From Euryodendron excelsum (taxonomy: Eukaryota; Streptophyta; Magnoliopsida; Ericales; Pentaphylacaceae), in NCBI GenBank assembly GCA_033060915.1, contig CM065384.1, positions 31,231,501 to 31,295,500 on the forward strand: a stretch of DNA of 64,000 nt, written 5' to 3'. A model generated the notes under the pieces. It saw nothing but the letters and a program-made list of their open reading frames with translations. It was not told where the DNA came from and did not search any database. Below, piece after piece: positions 1-11,229 of this stretch (positions are counted from its first letter, which is position 1; the number at the start of each line of letters is the position of its first letter). A program made the position numbers and the translations under genes.

Positions 1-1377
1 GCTGACACATTTGGAAAGAGCCTTGTTAAAGTTTGGTGAAAATCAAAAAGGGTTGACACATTTGGACAAAGAGTTGAGGATGCTGTCACTAGAATAAAAA
101 AGGTCAACTCCTTCAGAAAAAAGGTTGACACATTGGCTACAGAGGCTAATTTTTTGAATGTTCTGTTAGCGTGATCTTACATTTAATGCACTGTTAACCA
201 CCACCAACGGCTAGAATCAATGAAAGGCTATAAATATAAGATCCCCACAACATTTATATAAAGAATCCAAGGATTATAAGTGTTGATTCAAACATTAAAG
301 CTGAGAATTTTTTAAACCTGACTACTATATTATCTTTGCTGAGTGATTGGGGTTGTTGCTAAGCTTACACCTGTTTATACACTCTTTGAGAGAGTTACCC
401 ATTGTGTAAACTTCATATATTTCACTTGGGAGGGTTTGTAAACTTGTGAGTTTGAGTGTCATTGGTAAAAAACTTGGAAGTTTGAGTGAAGTTTGGATAA
501 AATTACTTGGGACTTTGAAAGGTTGGGAAAAATTTTTGTAAAAAGAGAGCTGGGCACTTAGGCAACTAGCACCTGCTGTGTAAATGACTTTTGCATAGTG
601 GAAGAGCTTTCAAGGGGATCTTGGGAGTGAGGACATAGGTCACACGTTATGACTGAATTTCGGTAAATTTGGCTACAATGGCTAATTTTTTGAACCTTCT
701 ATCAGCACGATCTTACATTTAATACACTCTCAACCACCACCAACTGCAATAATCAACGAAAGGCTATAAATATAAGATCCCCACAGATTTATATAAAGAA
801 TCCAAGGATTTTAAGTGTTGATTCAAAGATTAAAGCTGAGAATTTCTGAGACCTAACTGCTATATTCTCTTTGTTGAGTGATTGCGGTTGTTGTTGAGCT
901 TACACCTGCTTATACACTCTTTGAGAGAGTTACCCATTGTGTAAACTTCATATATTTTATTGGCAGGGTTTGTAAACCTGTGAGTTTGAGTGTTCTTGGT
1001 AAAAACACTTAGAAGTTTGAGTGAAATTTGGACAAAATCACTTGGGACTTTGAGAGGTTGGGAAGAACTCTTGTAAAAAGTGAGCTAGGCACTTAGTCAA
1101 CTAGTACCTGCTATGTAAAGGACTTTTGCATAGTGGAAGAGCATTCAAGGGGATCTTGAGGGTGAGGACGTAGGTCACATGTTATGACTGAACCTTAGTA
1201 AATTTAGTGTTTATCTTGTACATTGTTTTTTACTTTGTATCATGTCACTTGCTAGCATTGTTCATATATTGGTTTAGTTACTGTTCTATTGCCTAATTTG
1301 TTTTTAATTGTACTATTAGCTATTATGTTTTAGAAACCCAATTTACCCCGCTCTTGGGTTACATATTCAAGCCAACA
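1..1377 (+). mobile_element. Ty1/copia-type LTR remnant with internal tandem duplication
   Basis: The stretch reads like a copia LTR running off the left edge of the window. A TATA-like CTATAAATATAAG motif occurs at about 228 and again near 764. The tail (CTCTTGGGTTACATATTC followed by AAGCCAACA, ending in CA at 1377) is typical of copia LTR ends. Two head-to-tail copies of a 536-bp unit (135-670 and 671-1206) fill most of it. No primer-binding site or coding region follows, so this is probably a solo or truncated LTR. The lineage is not certain. Confidence 0.55.
135..1206. repeat. 536-bp tandem duplication (two copies)
   Basis: Unit one (135-670) begins GGCTACAGAGGCTAATTTTT and unit two (671-1206) begins GGCTACAATGGCTAATTTTT. 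They stay aligned to a shared end (GACTGAA followed by GTAAATTT) with scattered substitutions and few indels. Both copies hold the TATA-like motif and the GAGAGAGTTACCCATTGTG motif, so the duplication doubled the promoter part of the LTR. Confidence 0.85.
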
Positions 1378-1957
1378 CTTTATGCACAAACTTTTTTCTT
1401 ACGTTTTAGAAATTGAACTAACCTTCCTTACTTTATAAAACTTGTAACAGATTTCCCTTCTTGTGCTGTTAGGGTGATTGACAATACCAAAATTGCCCTT
1501 ATCTTTTATGAAGTCACTATATTAGCCCTAAAATGGATAACAACATTACCAAAATGGCTGTGTAAAATAGAAAAATTTTACAAAAACTGTTACACAATTA
1601 ATGTATAGTTAAAACATGTAATCATAATTATCTAAGTAAGTAATTCATTATTGTAATTTTTCATAACATTATTATAATAATAATAACTAGTATTTGGCAA
1701 ACAAATAATTTGACAAAATATTAGTAGAAATAATTTTAATTATTTTTTTGAAAATATATTTACGAAATCATAAATCTAAATTCATATATTTTTAATTAAT
1801 TTGGAAAGGAAAACAAATTGATTTGTATTTTCTTTAAACCATAATGTTATTCATAATTACCTTGAAGAGGACAAATAATCTTTAATAATTTTATACAGTT
1901 ACTAATTGTTAATCCCTATCTCTTATAAAACAAAAAAAAAAAAGGAAAGAAAGAAAA

Positions 1958-1960
<3 letters not shown>
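1378..1960. other. AT-rich spacer without recognisable gene
   Basis: Long A/T-rich intergenic DNA with no open frame of note and no repeat structure that I can recognise. Confidence 0.6.

Positions 1961-1961
<1 letters not shown>

Positions 1962-2055
<94 letters not shown>
1962..2055. repeat. Compound (TC)n-(TG)n microsatellite
   Basis: A TC run (1962-2018) is followed after three bases by a TG run (2022-2055). Short open frames here (Ser-Leu or Arg-Glu repeats) come only from the dinucleotide repeat. Confidence 0.97.
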
Positions 2056-2056
<1 letters not shown>

Positions 2057-2216
2057 ATGTCCCCCATACATCGCTTCACCACTGGCAAAACTCACCCTAA
2101 AGCCAAGAGTCGCCAACTCCAAAACCCATAATTTCCACCACTGTCAAACCCACAATTTCCACCACCGTCAAACACCATAATTTTCCATCGTCAAATTTGC
2201 TAAATAATTACTCCTA

Positions 2217-2416
2217 GGGGGTGTTTGGCCAACTGGATTATAAGCCATAAACTATAAGCTATAAGCTACTTTTAAAAAGCTACCTTTAAAAATAGTTTTT
2301 CTCAAAAAATATGATTAGACATAAGCTACTTTTTTAAGCCATTCACCTAAACATATTTCAAAAAAGTCATAAACATAAGCCATAAGCTACTAAATAAGTT
2401 ACTTCCAAACACCCCC
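2217..2416. mobile_element. MITE, Tourist/PIF-Harbinger-like, 200 bp
   Basis: Terminal inverted repeats GGGGGTGTTTGG and CCAAACACCCCC bound a 200-bp element directly flanked by TA on both sides (palindromic CTAG context). The interior is rich in ATAAGC/AAGCTA motifs. A related element lies at 33499-33683 inside the P450 intron, flanked by TAA, which fits the three-base target duplication of PIF/Harbinger MITEs. Confidence 0.75.
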
Positions 2417-2723
2417 TAGTATACATCAAGCAATTAGAATCTGAAACAAATTTAAGCATTGACTGAAAATCGATATATAAATATATATATATATGGATTG
2501 AAAACCAATATATAGATAGATGCTTATGATCATTTATATTTTGATTTTTTCTTGTTTCTATACTAATGTCATTAACTTCTCAACATTGAATGTGTGAATT
2601 AAAGCCTTTCCCTGCAAAATTAGTCTCTCATACTGAATGCTTGGAGACCCTATTGTGCGGTGTGGTTTTCCTACGCTAGTTTTTGGGGATATATATATAT
2701 ATACATATGCATATGTACACTTT

Positions 2724-2725
<2 letters not shown>
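2417..2725. other. AT-rich spacer
   Basis: No gene is seen. The stretch includes a short (TA)n tract near 2692-2702 and leads into the TC microsatellite. Confidence 0.5.

Positions 2726-2771
<46 letters not shown>
2726..2771. repeat. (TC)n microsatellite
   Basis: About 23 uninterrupted TC dinucleotides. This is the third CT-type microsatellite tract counted within 1 kb of spacer. Confidence 0.97.
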
Positions 2772-2774
<3 letters not shown>

Positions 2775-3470
2775 TTTTAAAAGCTCTTACCTTTTGGGCC
2801 AAAGCACCACTTTCTGGTTTTTATTTTTGCTTTGATTGGGATTGAGATGGATGGTGGTTAGGCATTGGTGAATGGTGGTTTTTTGGGTGGTGTACAATGG
2901 TGTTGTGGTGGGTGTGAGAAGAGAGATCTCCATATGTATTTATGTTTGGGGAAAGAGAGATCGAGAAGGGAGAGGATGGAGGTAGTGGGAGTGGAGGATG
3001 AGGGCATCGATGAAAGTGCCAATGCACCGGTGACAGGAGAGCTTGTGGCCCTGTGGGGGTGGGGTGCAAGGGTGATGATTGGGTGATAGCAAGAACGGTA
3101 AAAAAAGTATTTCTATATGACCTAATAGATATATTTATTTTTCTATTAAAAATGATACAGACTTATAGTGGGCAAAACAATAATTTTATGCATTAAGCTA
3201 ACGCGGTTGAGAGACAAACTCTAATAAGGGAGGTCATTGTAATTTCTAAAATGTAAGGAGTAGTTTCTATATTAAGTCCAAACCTCAGGGGTTGTCAGTG
3301 TAATTTACACAATTTTTTTTTACTCGACCATTTAAAAATGGGCTTTGCCTGACCGTAACCCAAACCAAATATATATTCGATCCATTGGTGAATTCCTCAG
3401 CTTTTGTTGACTGTTATTTTTTTTCCTCCTAATAGAAAAATTAGAATTGCATATATTCTCCAATGATAAT
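2772..3470. other. Spacer without supported gene
   Basis: A GT/GA-biased stretch at 2830-3080 opens short frames on both strands, but their composition is low-complexity (His/Pro-rich or Gly-rich) and nothing resembles a known protein. The rest is AT-rich. Confidence 0.5.
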
Positions 3471-3851
3471 AGTTATCAGAATTGGACCGGACCGGACCAA
3501 TTGGTCAAACCGGTTCAACTAAAAATTTTTAGGTCCACCGGTTCGATTCACTCCAATGGATCGTTTGGTCAAAAAATCGGTCAACGGTTGTTGACTTTGG
3601 TAGACTTATGTTGACTTTTCAAATAGTTTATGTTGAGGTGAAGATTTGAACTTGTGACTAGCATGGAAAGTTTGAGCACTTCACCACCGAACCATTACTT
3701 GAATTGTGATTAGTTTCACTGAATTTAATATATATATGCCATATAATAACTAAAATATATATAACTTTATAATATCGATTGAACCAGTTAAACCAATGAA
3801 CCGGGAATCGGTGACTTCACCGATTCAATGCTCTGTTCGGTTCTGATAATT
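3471..3851. mobile_element. Candidate MITE with TTATCAGAA inverted termini
   Basis: The left end reads AGTTATCAGAATTGGACCGG and the right end reads as an inverted partner (CGGTTCTGATAATTATG). The flanks of these ends are rich in ACCGG/GGTTCAAC motifs that also pair in inverted orientation. No coding capacity. Boundaries are approximate and no target duplication could be fixed. Confidence 0.5.
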
Positions 3852-3935
3852 ATGCCTATGATGCTGTAAATGTTGTTGATATATGTATATCCTAATTGCT
3901 TGCCTTGTAATAAAAAATTTTGTATTCAATTCTTG

Positions 3936-5094
3936 TGTAACATCATGTAATTGGCTAAATTTCGTGACAAGTTTTATTCCTTGTAATTTATATTGTTGAA
4001 GTGTCTATCATAAGCATTTGGGATGTGCTTAATGCCTATTCATTCAAGCTCGTGCTAAGAGAGTCTTGAATGATACATAAATTAATTGTTTTTGAACTTC
4101 AATGGACGTCGATGGAATTTTGCTAGACTTCGTTGGACCTTTGTTGAACTCTTGAGAGCTGTCGATGAAAGAAACAGATTGGGTGTAAATTTGTTGAAGA
4201 CTTCGCTAGACCTCGCTAGACTTCGTTGGATCTTTGCTACTCTCAAGGGCTATCGATGGAATAAACAGATTGGGTATAAATCTGCTGAAAATTTCGCTGG
4301 ACTTTGTAGCTATGAGGTGCAAACTTTGCTGGACCTCGCTAAACCTTGCCAAAAGCGAGATGCGTGAGTTTTAAACCCTAGGGACGCCGCCGTAAGTTTT
4401 TTTTTTTTTTTATGCTTTTGGAAGCCCAGAAACCCTAGTTTGTCTCTTCTATATATGTGAGGCTATGGGTAGGTCAAAAGATAAGTATAAGGAGGCTAAA
4501 ACACCTTTGAAAGAATCAATTGCACAATTCCTTAAGATTCAAAGGGTTTCTATGAGAGCGAAGCTACTGCGAAAATTATTTTAAAGATTTCTGCATACCT
4601 TGAAGAGGCTCTCACCTAGATTCTTAGCAAGATCAACCTTCATCCTTATTTGGTTGAAGTCTTGAAAGAGTTCAAGATGGTGGTGAATTTGAGTTCAGCT
4701 TTTAAAAGATTCCAAAAGTGTTGTGGAGTTCAACACTCAACCAAGTATTGAAGAATTGTATCAAGGGATAGATACGTGATCGTAGGATTCGATCAATACA
4801 AGATGAGCACACCCGTAAGCATGTGAATTCGGCACTCTTATACTGGGAGTATCTAGGGTTGGGTTGTAAGTTGACTATTTTATATTATTTCTTGATAGTG
4901 CTTGGTTAGCTGGACTAAGTCTCGTGATTTTCTCCCGTTTGGGTTTCCACGCAAAAATCATGTGTCAATTATGTATTTGATTTTCTTTACTTACCTTGTC
5001 ATACATTATAATTGCGCATAGCTATAGTCATAATTATCATAATATTGCATCAATACACCTTTAACAAAGCTATAGATAAGGCTAGATTTTTTCA
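3936..5094 (+). repeat. 5' LTR of the gag-only copia element
   Basis: It starts TGTAACATCATGTAATTGGC and ends GCTAGATTTTTTCA, 1159 bp long. A TATA-like CTATATATGTGAGG motif lies near 4450. The right copy aligns along its whole length with scattered substitutions and small indels, so insertion is not recent. Confidence 0.9.
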
Positions 5095-5096
5095 AT

Positions 5097-5108
5097 TGGT
5101 ATCAGAGC
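5097..5108 (+). other. Primer-binding site, initiator tRNA-Met type
   Basis: TGGTATCAGAGC two bases after the 5' LTR is the standard copia primer-binding site complementary to the 3' end of initiator methionine tRNA. Confidence 0.93.
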
Positions 5109-5165
5109 GGAATATTCAAAAATATTTTGATTTTTGAAAGAGTGAGATCCTGATAGCCTAGATCT

Positions 5166-7304
5166 ATGGATTTTCCTAAGGAATGTAGTTCTATTATTAG
5201 ACCTCCATTGCTTAATGGAACGAACTACCCCTACTAGAAAGTAAAGATGAGAGCTTTTCTTAAGTCAATCGATGAATGTGTTTGACTTGCTATTGTTAAT
5301 GGCTGGACTCTACCCACAGTTACTACTAGTACAACAACAATTTTAAAATCTACCATGTTGTAGGACAAAATTAATTTTGATACTTGTGGGTAGAACAACA
5401 AAGCAATAAATGCTATCTATAATGGTGTCACAACTAAGGAGTTTCGACGAATCTCAAACTGTTAAATCGCTAAAGAGGTATGAGATATTTTACAGATTAC
5501 TCATGAGGGTACAACGTCTGTAAAAATTGCCAAACTTCAATGATTGACTACTACCTTTGAAACCTTGAGAATGAAAGACGATGAAAATTTTGATCAATTT
5601 TTTTTTAAACTGAGTCATATCGTCAACTCAAGTTTTACTCCTGGTGAACAAATCTCTCCATCTAAAATTGTTCAAAAAATTTTGAGATCCTTACTAGAGA
5701 GATTTCAAGCCAATGTTACGGCAATATAAGAAAGTAGGGATGTTGACTCCATGAAAATAGAAGACTTATTGGGTTCCTGACAAACTTTTGAAGCTAATTT
5801 CCGTCAACCCAATAGGAGCAAAAGCATTGCTTTGAATTCCATCAAGGAAAGCATGAATGAAACTAGTGATAGCAACTCTGAAATGAATCGTGAAGATATG
5901 ACTATTTTTGTCAAAAAATTTAAGAAATTTTTTTAAAAAGAAACAAGAAGGCCAATCTTCTTCTGTTGATAAAAATAAAGAAAAATATTTTGACAATACT
6001 AAGTTTGCAAAGAAATCATCTGATAAGTCTGGTCAGATACAATACTTTGAGTGTCATGGCTATAGATATATTGCACATGATTGTTCAAACAAGAAGAAGA
6101 ATAAAGGAAGCAATGTTTTGACTATCACATGGAGTGATTCTGAAAAAGAAGAAAAATCTAACAAAGAGGATGGCTATGAGAACTTCATAGCTTTTACAAC
6201 TTTTGTATCTGAGCCAATTGAATATTCATCCAAGCCCTAAGAATGTGAAAAATCCGATGAGTCTGATGGTACTATGGGGTCTCTCAAGGAAGACGAAGGA
6301 GAATCTGATAATGAAAATAAGAATAAGCTCCAATTCGCCTATGATCAACTTTATCAGCAATACTACAAATTGACAAAAGTCAATGTCAAACTGGGAACAA
6401 AATTGAAAAAGGTATTGGATGAAGTTAAAGTTCTGAAAAAGAAAAACATTGATGCTCAAGCTGAAGTTAGTCAATTGAAGACTCACAGATTAACCTTGAA
6501 TGATAAAGTTAAGTTTCTTGATAAAGATACACACAACAAAGAGGAGTTCAAAAAGGCACTTGAAGAAAAGGTGAAAAAACTTGAAATTGAACTTGCTAAT
6601 GCTCATCTGTCTTTTAATAAATTTGATGCAGGTTCACAAAAGATTGATGAAATTTGGAATACACAAAAGATCTCTTATGACATGACTGGAATTGGATACA
6701 CAAAGAAGGCAACTACATCTTCCCAACCAACAAGTAAGCCTAACTCTACGAAGGCTCAAGGTAAGTCTTGCATACCAAATGAAGCTAAGCATGCTAAGGT
6801 TGTTCTCTCATGTCACCAATGTGGAACTAAAGGGCACATTAGGCCTTATTGTCCTAATTCAAAGGCCAAGGTTGTGACTTCCAAAAGGAACACTACCACA
6901 TATGCATGTGTTGTGCCTAATGTTGAGACAAAGCCTACTAGGTTTGTTCCCACTTGTCATTATTGTCGTATTAAAGGTCATATCCGGCCTCATTGCCCTA
7001 GTTGGGAGACTAAGAATGTGCATTATATGTTCATTATTCTCATGTGAAGCCCAAACATCCCAAGGTTGCCCAATCTTCAAAGTTTAACCCTATTTGTCAT
7101 CATTGTGGCATGTTTGGTCACATTAGACCTTATTGTCGCAAACTGAATAGGGTTCCTAGTTCTCATGCTCATTATCAACCTATAAGTCACTATGAGAGGT
7201 TGGAAAGTCAAATTAGAGTCCTTATAAATCATGTGAATAGATTAATATCAAAGCCAATACAAGTTCCTAAAAATCATGACAAAAATGAGGAACCACATTG
7301 CTAA
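5166..7304 (+). pseudogene. Copia gag polyprotein, broken by stops and frameshifts
   Basis: The frame opens at ATG 5166 with RPPLLNGTNYPY, the start of the UBN2-type copia gag domain, where the Trp codon of the usual YW pair is a stop. Pieces continue at 5544-5729 (motif IVQKILRSLLERF), 5908-6240 (a damaged knuckle: FECHGYRYIAHDC, missing the first Cys and the Gly-His), 6274-7047 (Lys/Glu-rich coiled coil, then CHQC...GHIRPYC at 6811-6852 and CHYC...GHIRPHC at 6955-6996) and 7044-7304 (a third knuckle, CHHC...GHIRPYC, 7095-7136). Intact CCHC knuckles point to nucleic-acid-binding capsid protein. Several in-frame stops and at least two frame changes mean no full-length protein. The order of parts matches SIRE/Maximus gag. 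Confidence 0.85.
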
Positions 7305-7309
7305 GGTAA

Positions 7310-8932
7310 GACCTAGGACTCCACCAAAACCTTAAGAGTTCATTGATAAATCTAAGATGAATATCATTTGGGTGAGAAAATATGATTTGGACTCTTTGAG
7401 AACCTCTAAGAAATTTGTAGGGACAAGCTTTGTGGAGTAAAGGCTATTAGTGACATAATCTAGGATATTTGTGTTTTATACTTATTTTGTTTTCCTAGAA
7501 TTATGATCATGTTAGTATGTCTAATTTTTCTTGTTTTCTTTGATTTATTGAAAAACATTAAAAAAAATTTGTTTGAGAAAAACCAAAAAGATTTTATTAT
7601 TATGTGTCTTGGTTTGGCTGTGCTAGTCATTGGTTTAAAACATTCCCTATGTGTTGATTGATGTAATGGCATGTTTAAGGTTGAATCTTGTGTGCTTTAT
7701 TGATTGCATACTGATGATTTAATAGTTTTGGTGATCATTATCATACTCGTAATTCATGTTTAAAAGGTGCATTCCTCATGAAATCTCTTAAAATATGGAA
7801 TCTGCCTTTTATGATCCTACCATAGCACATATCATGCTTGAAACCTCTTGAAGCTTCTATTGGTAGATTGACCATATACATGTTATTCTCTCTCTTGCTA
7901 GTACTATATCCTTAATGGAAAGGGCTACCAGTGAATGTAAGTGCAGCTACCATTGCTATGTGGCAAGAGAAGAAGGCTACCAGCTCATGTGTGTGAAAGC
8001 AACCATCTCTTTGTGTTTCATATTACCATACTTGGAGAGATAGGGTTGGAAATTCATTGAATGTCTTGAGGGGGAGTGCTCAAAATTTGAGAATGAGATG
8101 AAATGGGTTTGACTTCTATGTCTTGATCTTCTTGATGTGATTCTACAAGATGGGCTAGTTTTGATCTTGTTTAGGGTCTATATTCTCATTGATCTCATTT
8201 GAGCATTTGCATTCATCTTACATTGTCATGGATATGCTTTTTGAATCACCTCATGACCAATTATTCTCACCTTTTGGTGATCTTTGAGCATGTTTGATGT
8301 TGATTTTTTCACGCTACAGTTATCATGAGTCTTATGAGTTATATTTTGTGTTTTGATGATCAGCATGCTTGATTTAAGATATCTTTTCTCCAAAATTATC
8401 CTGTTCTTGTTTTGTTTCAGGCTAGTCCAGTTTTGACTAGCTTTTTTTTATGGATGATATTCTTCTTTTTAGCAAATCCCCCTTTAGTCCTTGATTGCGT
8501 GGTTGTTTGCTAATCCTTTCTCATATTAAGACAACAAGAGGGAGAGAAAATCTATGTGCTTAAATGTTATTAAGAAGAATAATACATTAAGGGCAAGACA
8601 TCATCTTTATTTTTATCAATAATTTTCTCTAGCTCCTCGTGCTTACTTTGTTAATTTGTTCCAAAAGGGGGAGATAATTATATGCTTGATGTTTGATATA
8701 TATCTGTGATCTTAATATTTGATATATGCATGTGATCTTCATACCTTACACTTGATAGTATTTGTCTTTTGTTGAGTAAATATTGTTTAGGTACAAGAGC
8801 TCGAAATGCTTGGTGTTTGATAGACAACACTCTTATGCTTGTGGGTTAGGTATAATTGTATTCTATTTTGATTCCCCTGTAACGCACAGTTTATCATAGG
8901 GTTTTGGTCATGAAATTGCCAAAGGGGGAGAT
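7310..8932 (+). other. Non-coding 3' internal region of the copia element with repeated polypurine tracts
   Basis: No pol domain is visible in any frame. A short IWVRK-coding remnant near 7366 looks like the junction normally leading to protease, so pol was probably deleted. Polypurine-like tracts occur at about 8068 (GAGGGGGAG), 8663 (AAAAGGGGGAGAT) and 8920-8932 (AAAGGGGGAGAT). The last one abuts the 3' LTR and is the functional candidate. Confidence 0.6.
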
Positions 8933-10061
8933 TGTAACATCATCTAATTGACTAAATTTTATAACTAGTTTTATTGCTTGTAATTTGGGTTGTTAGGGTG
9001 TCTATCACAGGCATTTAGGATATGTTTAATGTCTATTCATTCGAGCTCATGCTAAGAAAGTCTTAGATGATATATAAAGTAATCATTTTTGGACTTTGAT
9101 GGATGTCAATGGAACTTCGCTGGACTCTCGAGGACTATCGATGGAAGAAATAGATTGGGTGTAAATCTACTGAAGACTTCGTTGGACCTCGTTGGACCTT
9201 CACTGGACTCTTGAGGGCTGTCGATAGAAGAACAGATTAGGTATAAATCTGCTAAAGACTTCATTGGACTTCGCGGTCGCGAGGTGCAAACTTCCCTGGA
9301 CCTTGCCAGACCTTGCTAAAAGTGAGATACTCGAGTTTTAAACCCTAGGGATGCCGCCGCAAGTTTTTTTTTTTATGCTTTTGGAAGCCTAGAAACCCTA
9401 GTTTGCCTCCTCTACATATATGAGGCTATGGGTAGGTCAAAAGATAAGCATATGGAGGCTAAAACACCTTTAAAAGAATCAATTGCACAATTGTTTAAGA
9501 TTCAAAGCGTTTCTATGAGAGCGGAGCTGCTGTGAAAATTATTCTAAAGATTTCTGCATACCTTGAAGAGGCTCTCACCTAGATTCTTAGCAAGATTAAC
9601 ATTTATCCTTATTTGGTTGATGTCTTCAAAGAGTTCAAGACGGTGGTGGATTTGAGTTCAACTCTTTGAAGATTCCAAAGATATTGTGGAGTTCGACACT
9701 CAATCAAGCATTGAAAAATCGTATCAAGGGATAGATACATGATCATGGGATTCGATCAATACAAGAAAAGCACACCTGCAAGCACGTGGATTCAGCACCC
9801 GTGAATTAGGAGTATTTAGGGTTGGGTTGTAAGTTGACTCTTTTGTATTATTTCTTGATAGTGCTTGGTTAGCTAGACTAGGTCCCGTGGTTCTCTCCCG
9901 CTTTAGATTTCCATGCAAAAATCGTGTGTCAATTGTGTGCTTGATTTTCTTTACTTATCTTGTCATATGTTGTGAGTGCACATAGCCGTAGTCATAACTA
10001 TCATAATATTGCATCAATACACCTTCTTTAGCAAAGCTATAGATAAGGCTAGATTTTTTCA
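8933..10061 (+). repeat. 3' LTR of the gag-only copia element
   Basis: It starts TGTAACATCATCTAATTGAC right after the polypurine tract and ends GGCTAGATTTTTTCA, 1129 bp, followed by the TCTTG target duplication. Confidence 0.9.
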
Positions 10062-10066
10062 TCTTG

Positions 10067-10726
10067 GATATATCTTTTTTCTTAATTGTTGTTGATATAT
10101 TTTTTCCTCCTCATTTTCTTGTTTAATTCTTGAATTAAACATTCTCTCGTCTTGAAATTTATGAACATTTGCTTGCAATTTTTTTTTATACAGTTATGGA
10201 AATACACTTTTTAGAAAAAAAAACACTTGACAGATAAATTTGAACATTGTTTTGTGAAAAAAAAAACATGATATTAATATATAGAGTTTTGAATATTATC
10301 GTATTATTTTCATTTCTTGAAATTTGTCATCTTACTTGTAAACAATTATTTAATAGTATTTTTTGCTTGCACTAGAGAAACTTTATGGGTCCACTACTTA
10401 CCCCACCACTATGTAAGTGGTGGAGCAAAGACATCAAGTGCTCTTGAAAGACATCAAGTGCTCCAAGAGCACTAAGACACTTCAAACTCGCTCTCCTTTT
10501 GGCTATAAAATATATTATTATTAGTATTGTTGGTATTCTTTATTTAATCCCTTATGCCATGCTTAGATCTTAAATATGTGGAAGGAGAGAAAAAGAATAT
10601 ATAAGAAAAGAAAATGAAGTGAAAGAAAGTAATTTCTGTTTTTTTGGTTAGGACTGTATATCCACTGCTGAATAAAATGACTCTCTTTTGTTATTGAATG
10701 TGCCTTGTATTGTGCCAACATGGTTC
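10067..10726. other. AT-rich spacer between two retroelements
   Basis: No gene is seen. A small hairpin (CCACCAC...GTGGTGG) lies near 10401-10421, with a local duplication of GAAAGACATCAAGTGCTC just after it. Confidence 0.5.
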
Positions 10727-11229
10727 TATGTTGTCGTGCCCAGATTTTTTGCACTCGAGGAATACACACACCAGTGGAAAAAATATTGTACTCTCTCGTT
10801 AGAACTCATCCTCCTAGAAAAATGAGTGCGACTAGGTTTGAATTGAAAATAGATTTGAATAAAGGGCTTTTGAAAAACATTTGGAGTCACCACCTAACTT
10901 GATTAAGGTGAGTTAGGTCACCTAAAACTAAGCACAATCTAAAGACTACACTTAAGGTTTTTGAAAACGATTTTGAAAATACTTCCTCAAGAGAGGGTTT
11001 TTAAGAAAACAGGTTGTTTGGCAACCTTTGGAAAACTTTTAAGCCCTTTTTTGAAAATAATTCCATTTGGTCTATGAAAACAATGATTCTAAGTTCGGAG
11101 GTTGGTTATGTGTAGGGAAGACGAACTAAGCCATCACCCTACCCCGCCCTTGTGGTACCTACATGTCTATTCACCCTAGATTCATCCATTAGAGTCTTCG
11201 ATTAACAAATGTCCAAAACTATCCACTTT

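Larger units (their letters stand above)
3936..10061 (+). mobile_element. Gag-only SIRE/Maximus-like Ty1/copia element, 6.1 kb
   Basis: The element has two long terminal repeats (3936-5094 and 8933-10061), a primer-binding site directly after the left LTR, a polypurine tract directly before the right LTR, and a perfect TCTTG target duplication (3931-3935 and 10062-10066). The internal region holds a decayed gag (5166-7304) and then non-coding sequence. No protease, integrase, reverse transcriptase or RNase H frame can be seen, so movement would have needed proteins from another element. Gag resembles that of the SIRE/Maximus lineage (PPLLNGTNY start, several CCHC knuckles, a WVRK motif after gag). 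That assignment comes from family knowledge, not from a search. Confidence 0.9.

Noticed and set aside
1906..2122. Overlapping short open frames on both strands
   Set aside because: They are made almost wholly of Ser-Leu, Cys-Val, Arg-Glu or His-Thr repeats from the CT/GT microsatellite.
4086..4367. 93-residue open frame
   Set aside because: It lies inside the copia LTR and is not conserved as a frame in the other LTR copy, which carries stops.
10563..10769. Small frame on the minus strand
   Set aside because: Low-complexity Phe/Leu tail, crosses the LTR1 boundary, no motif.
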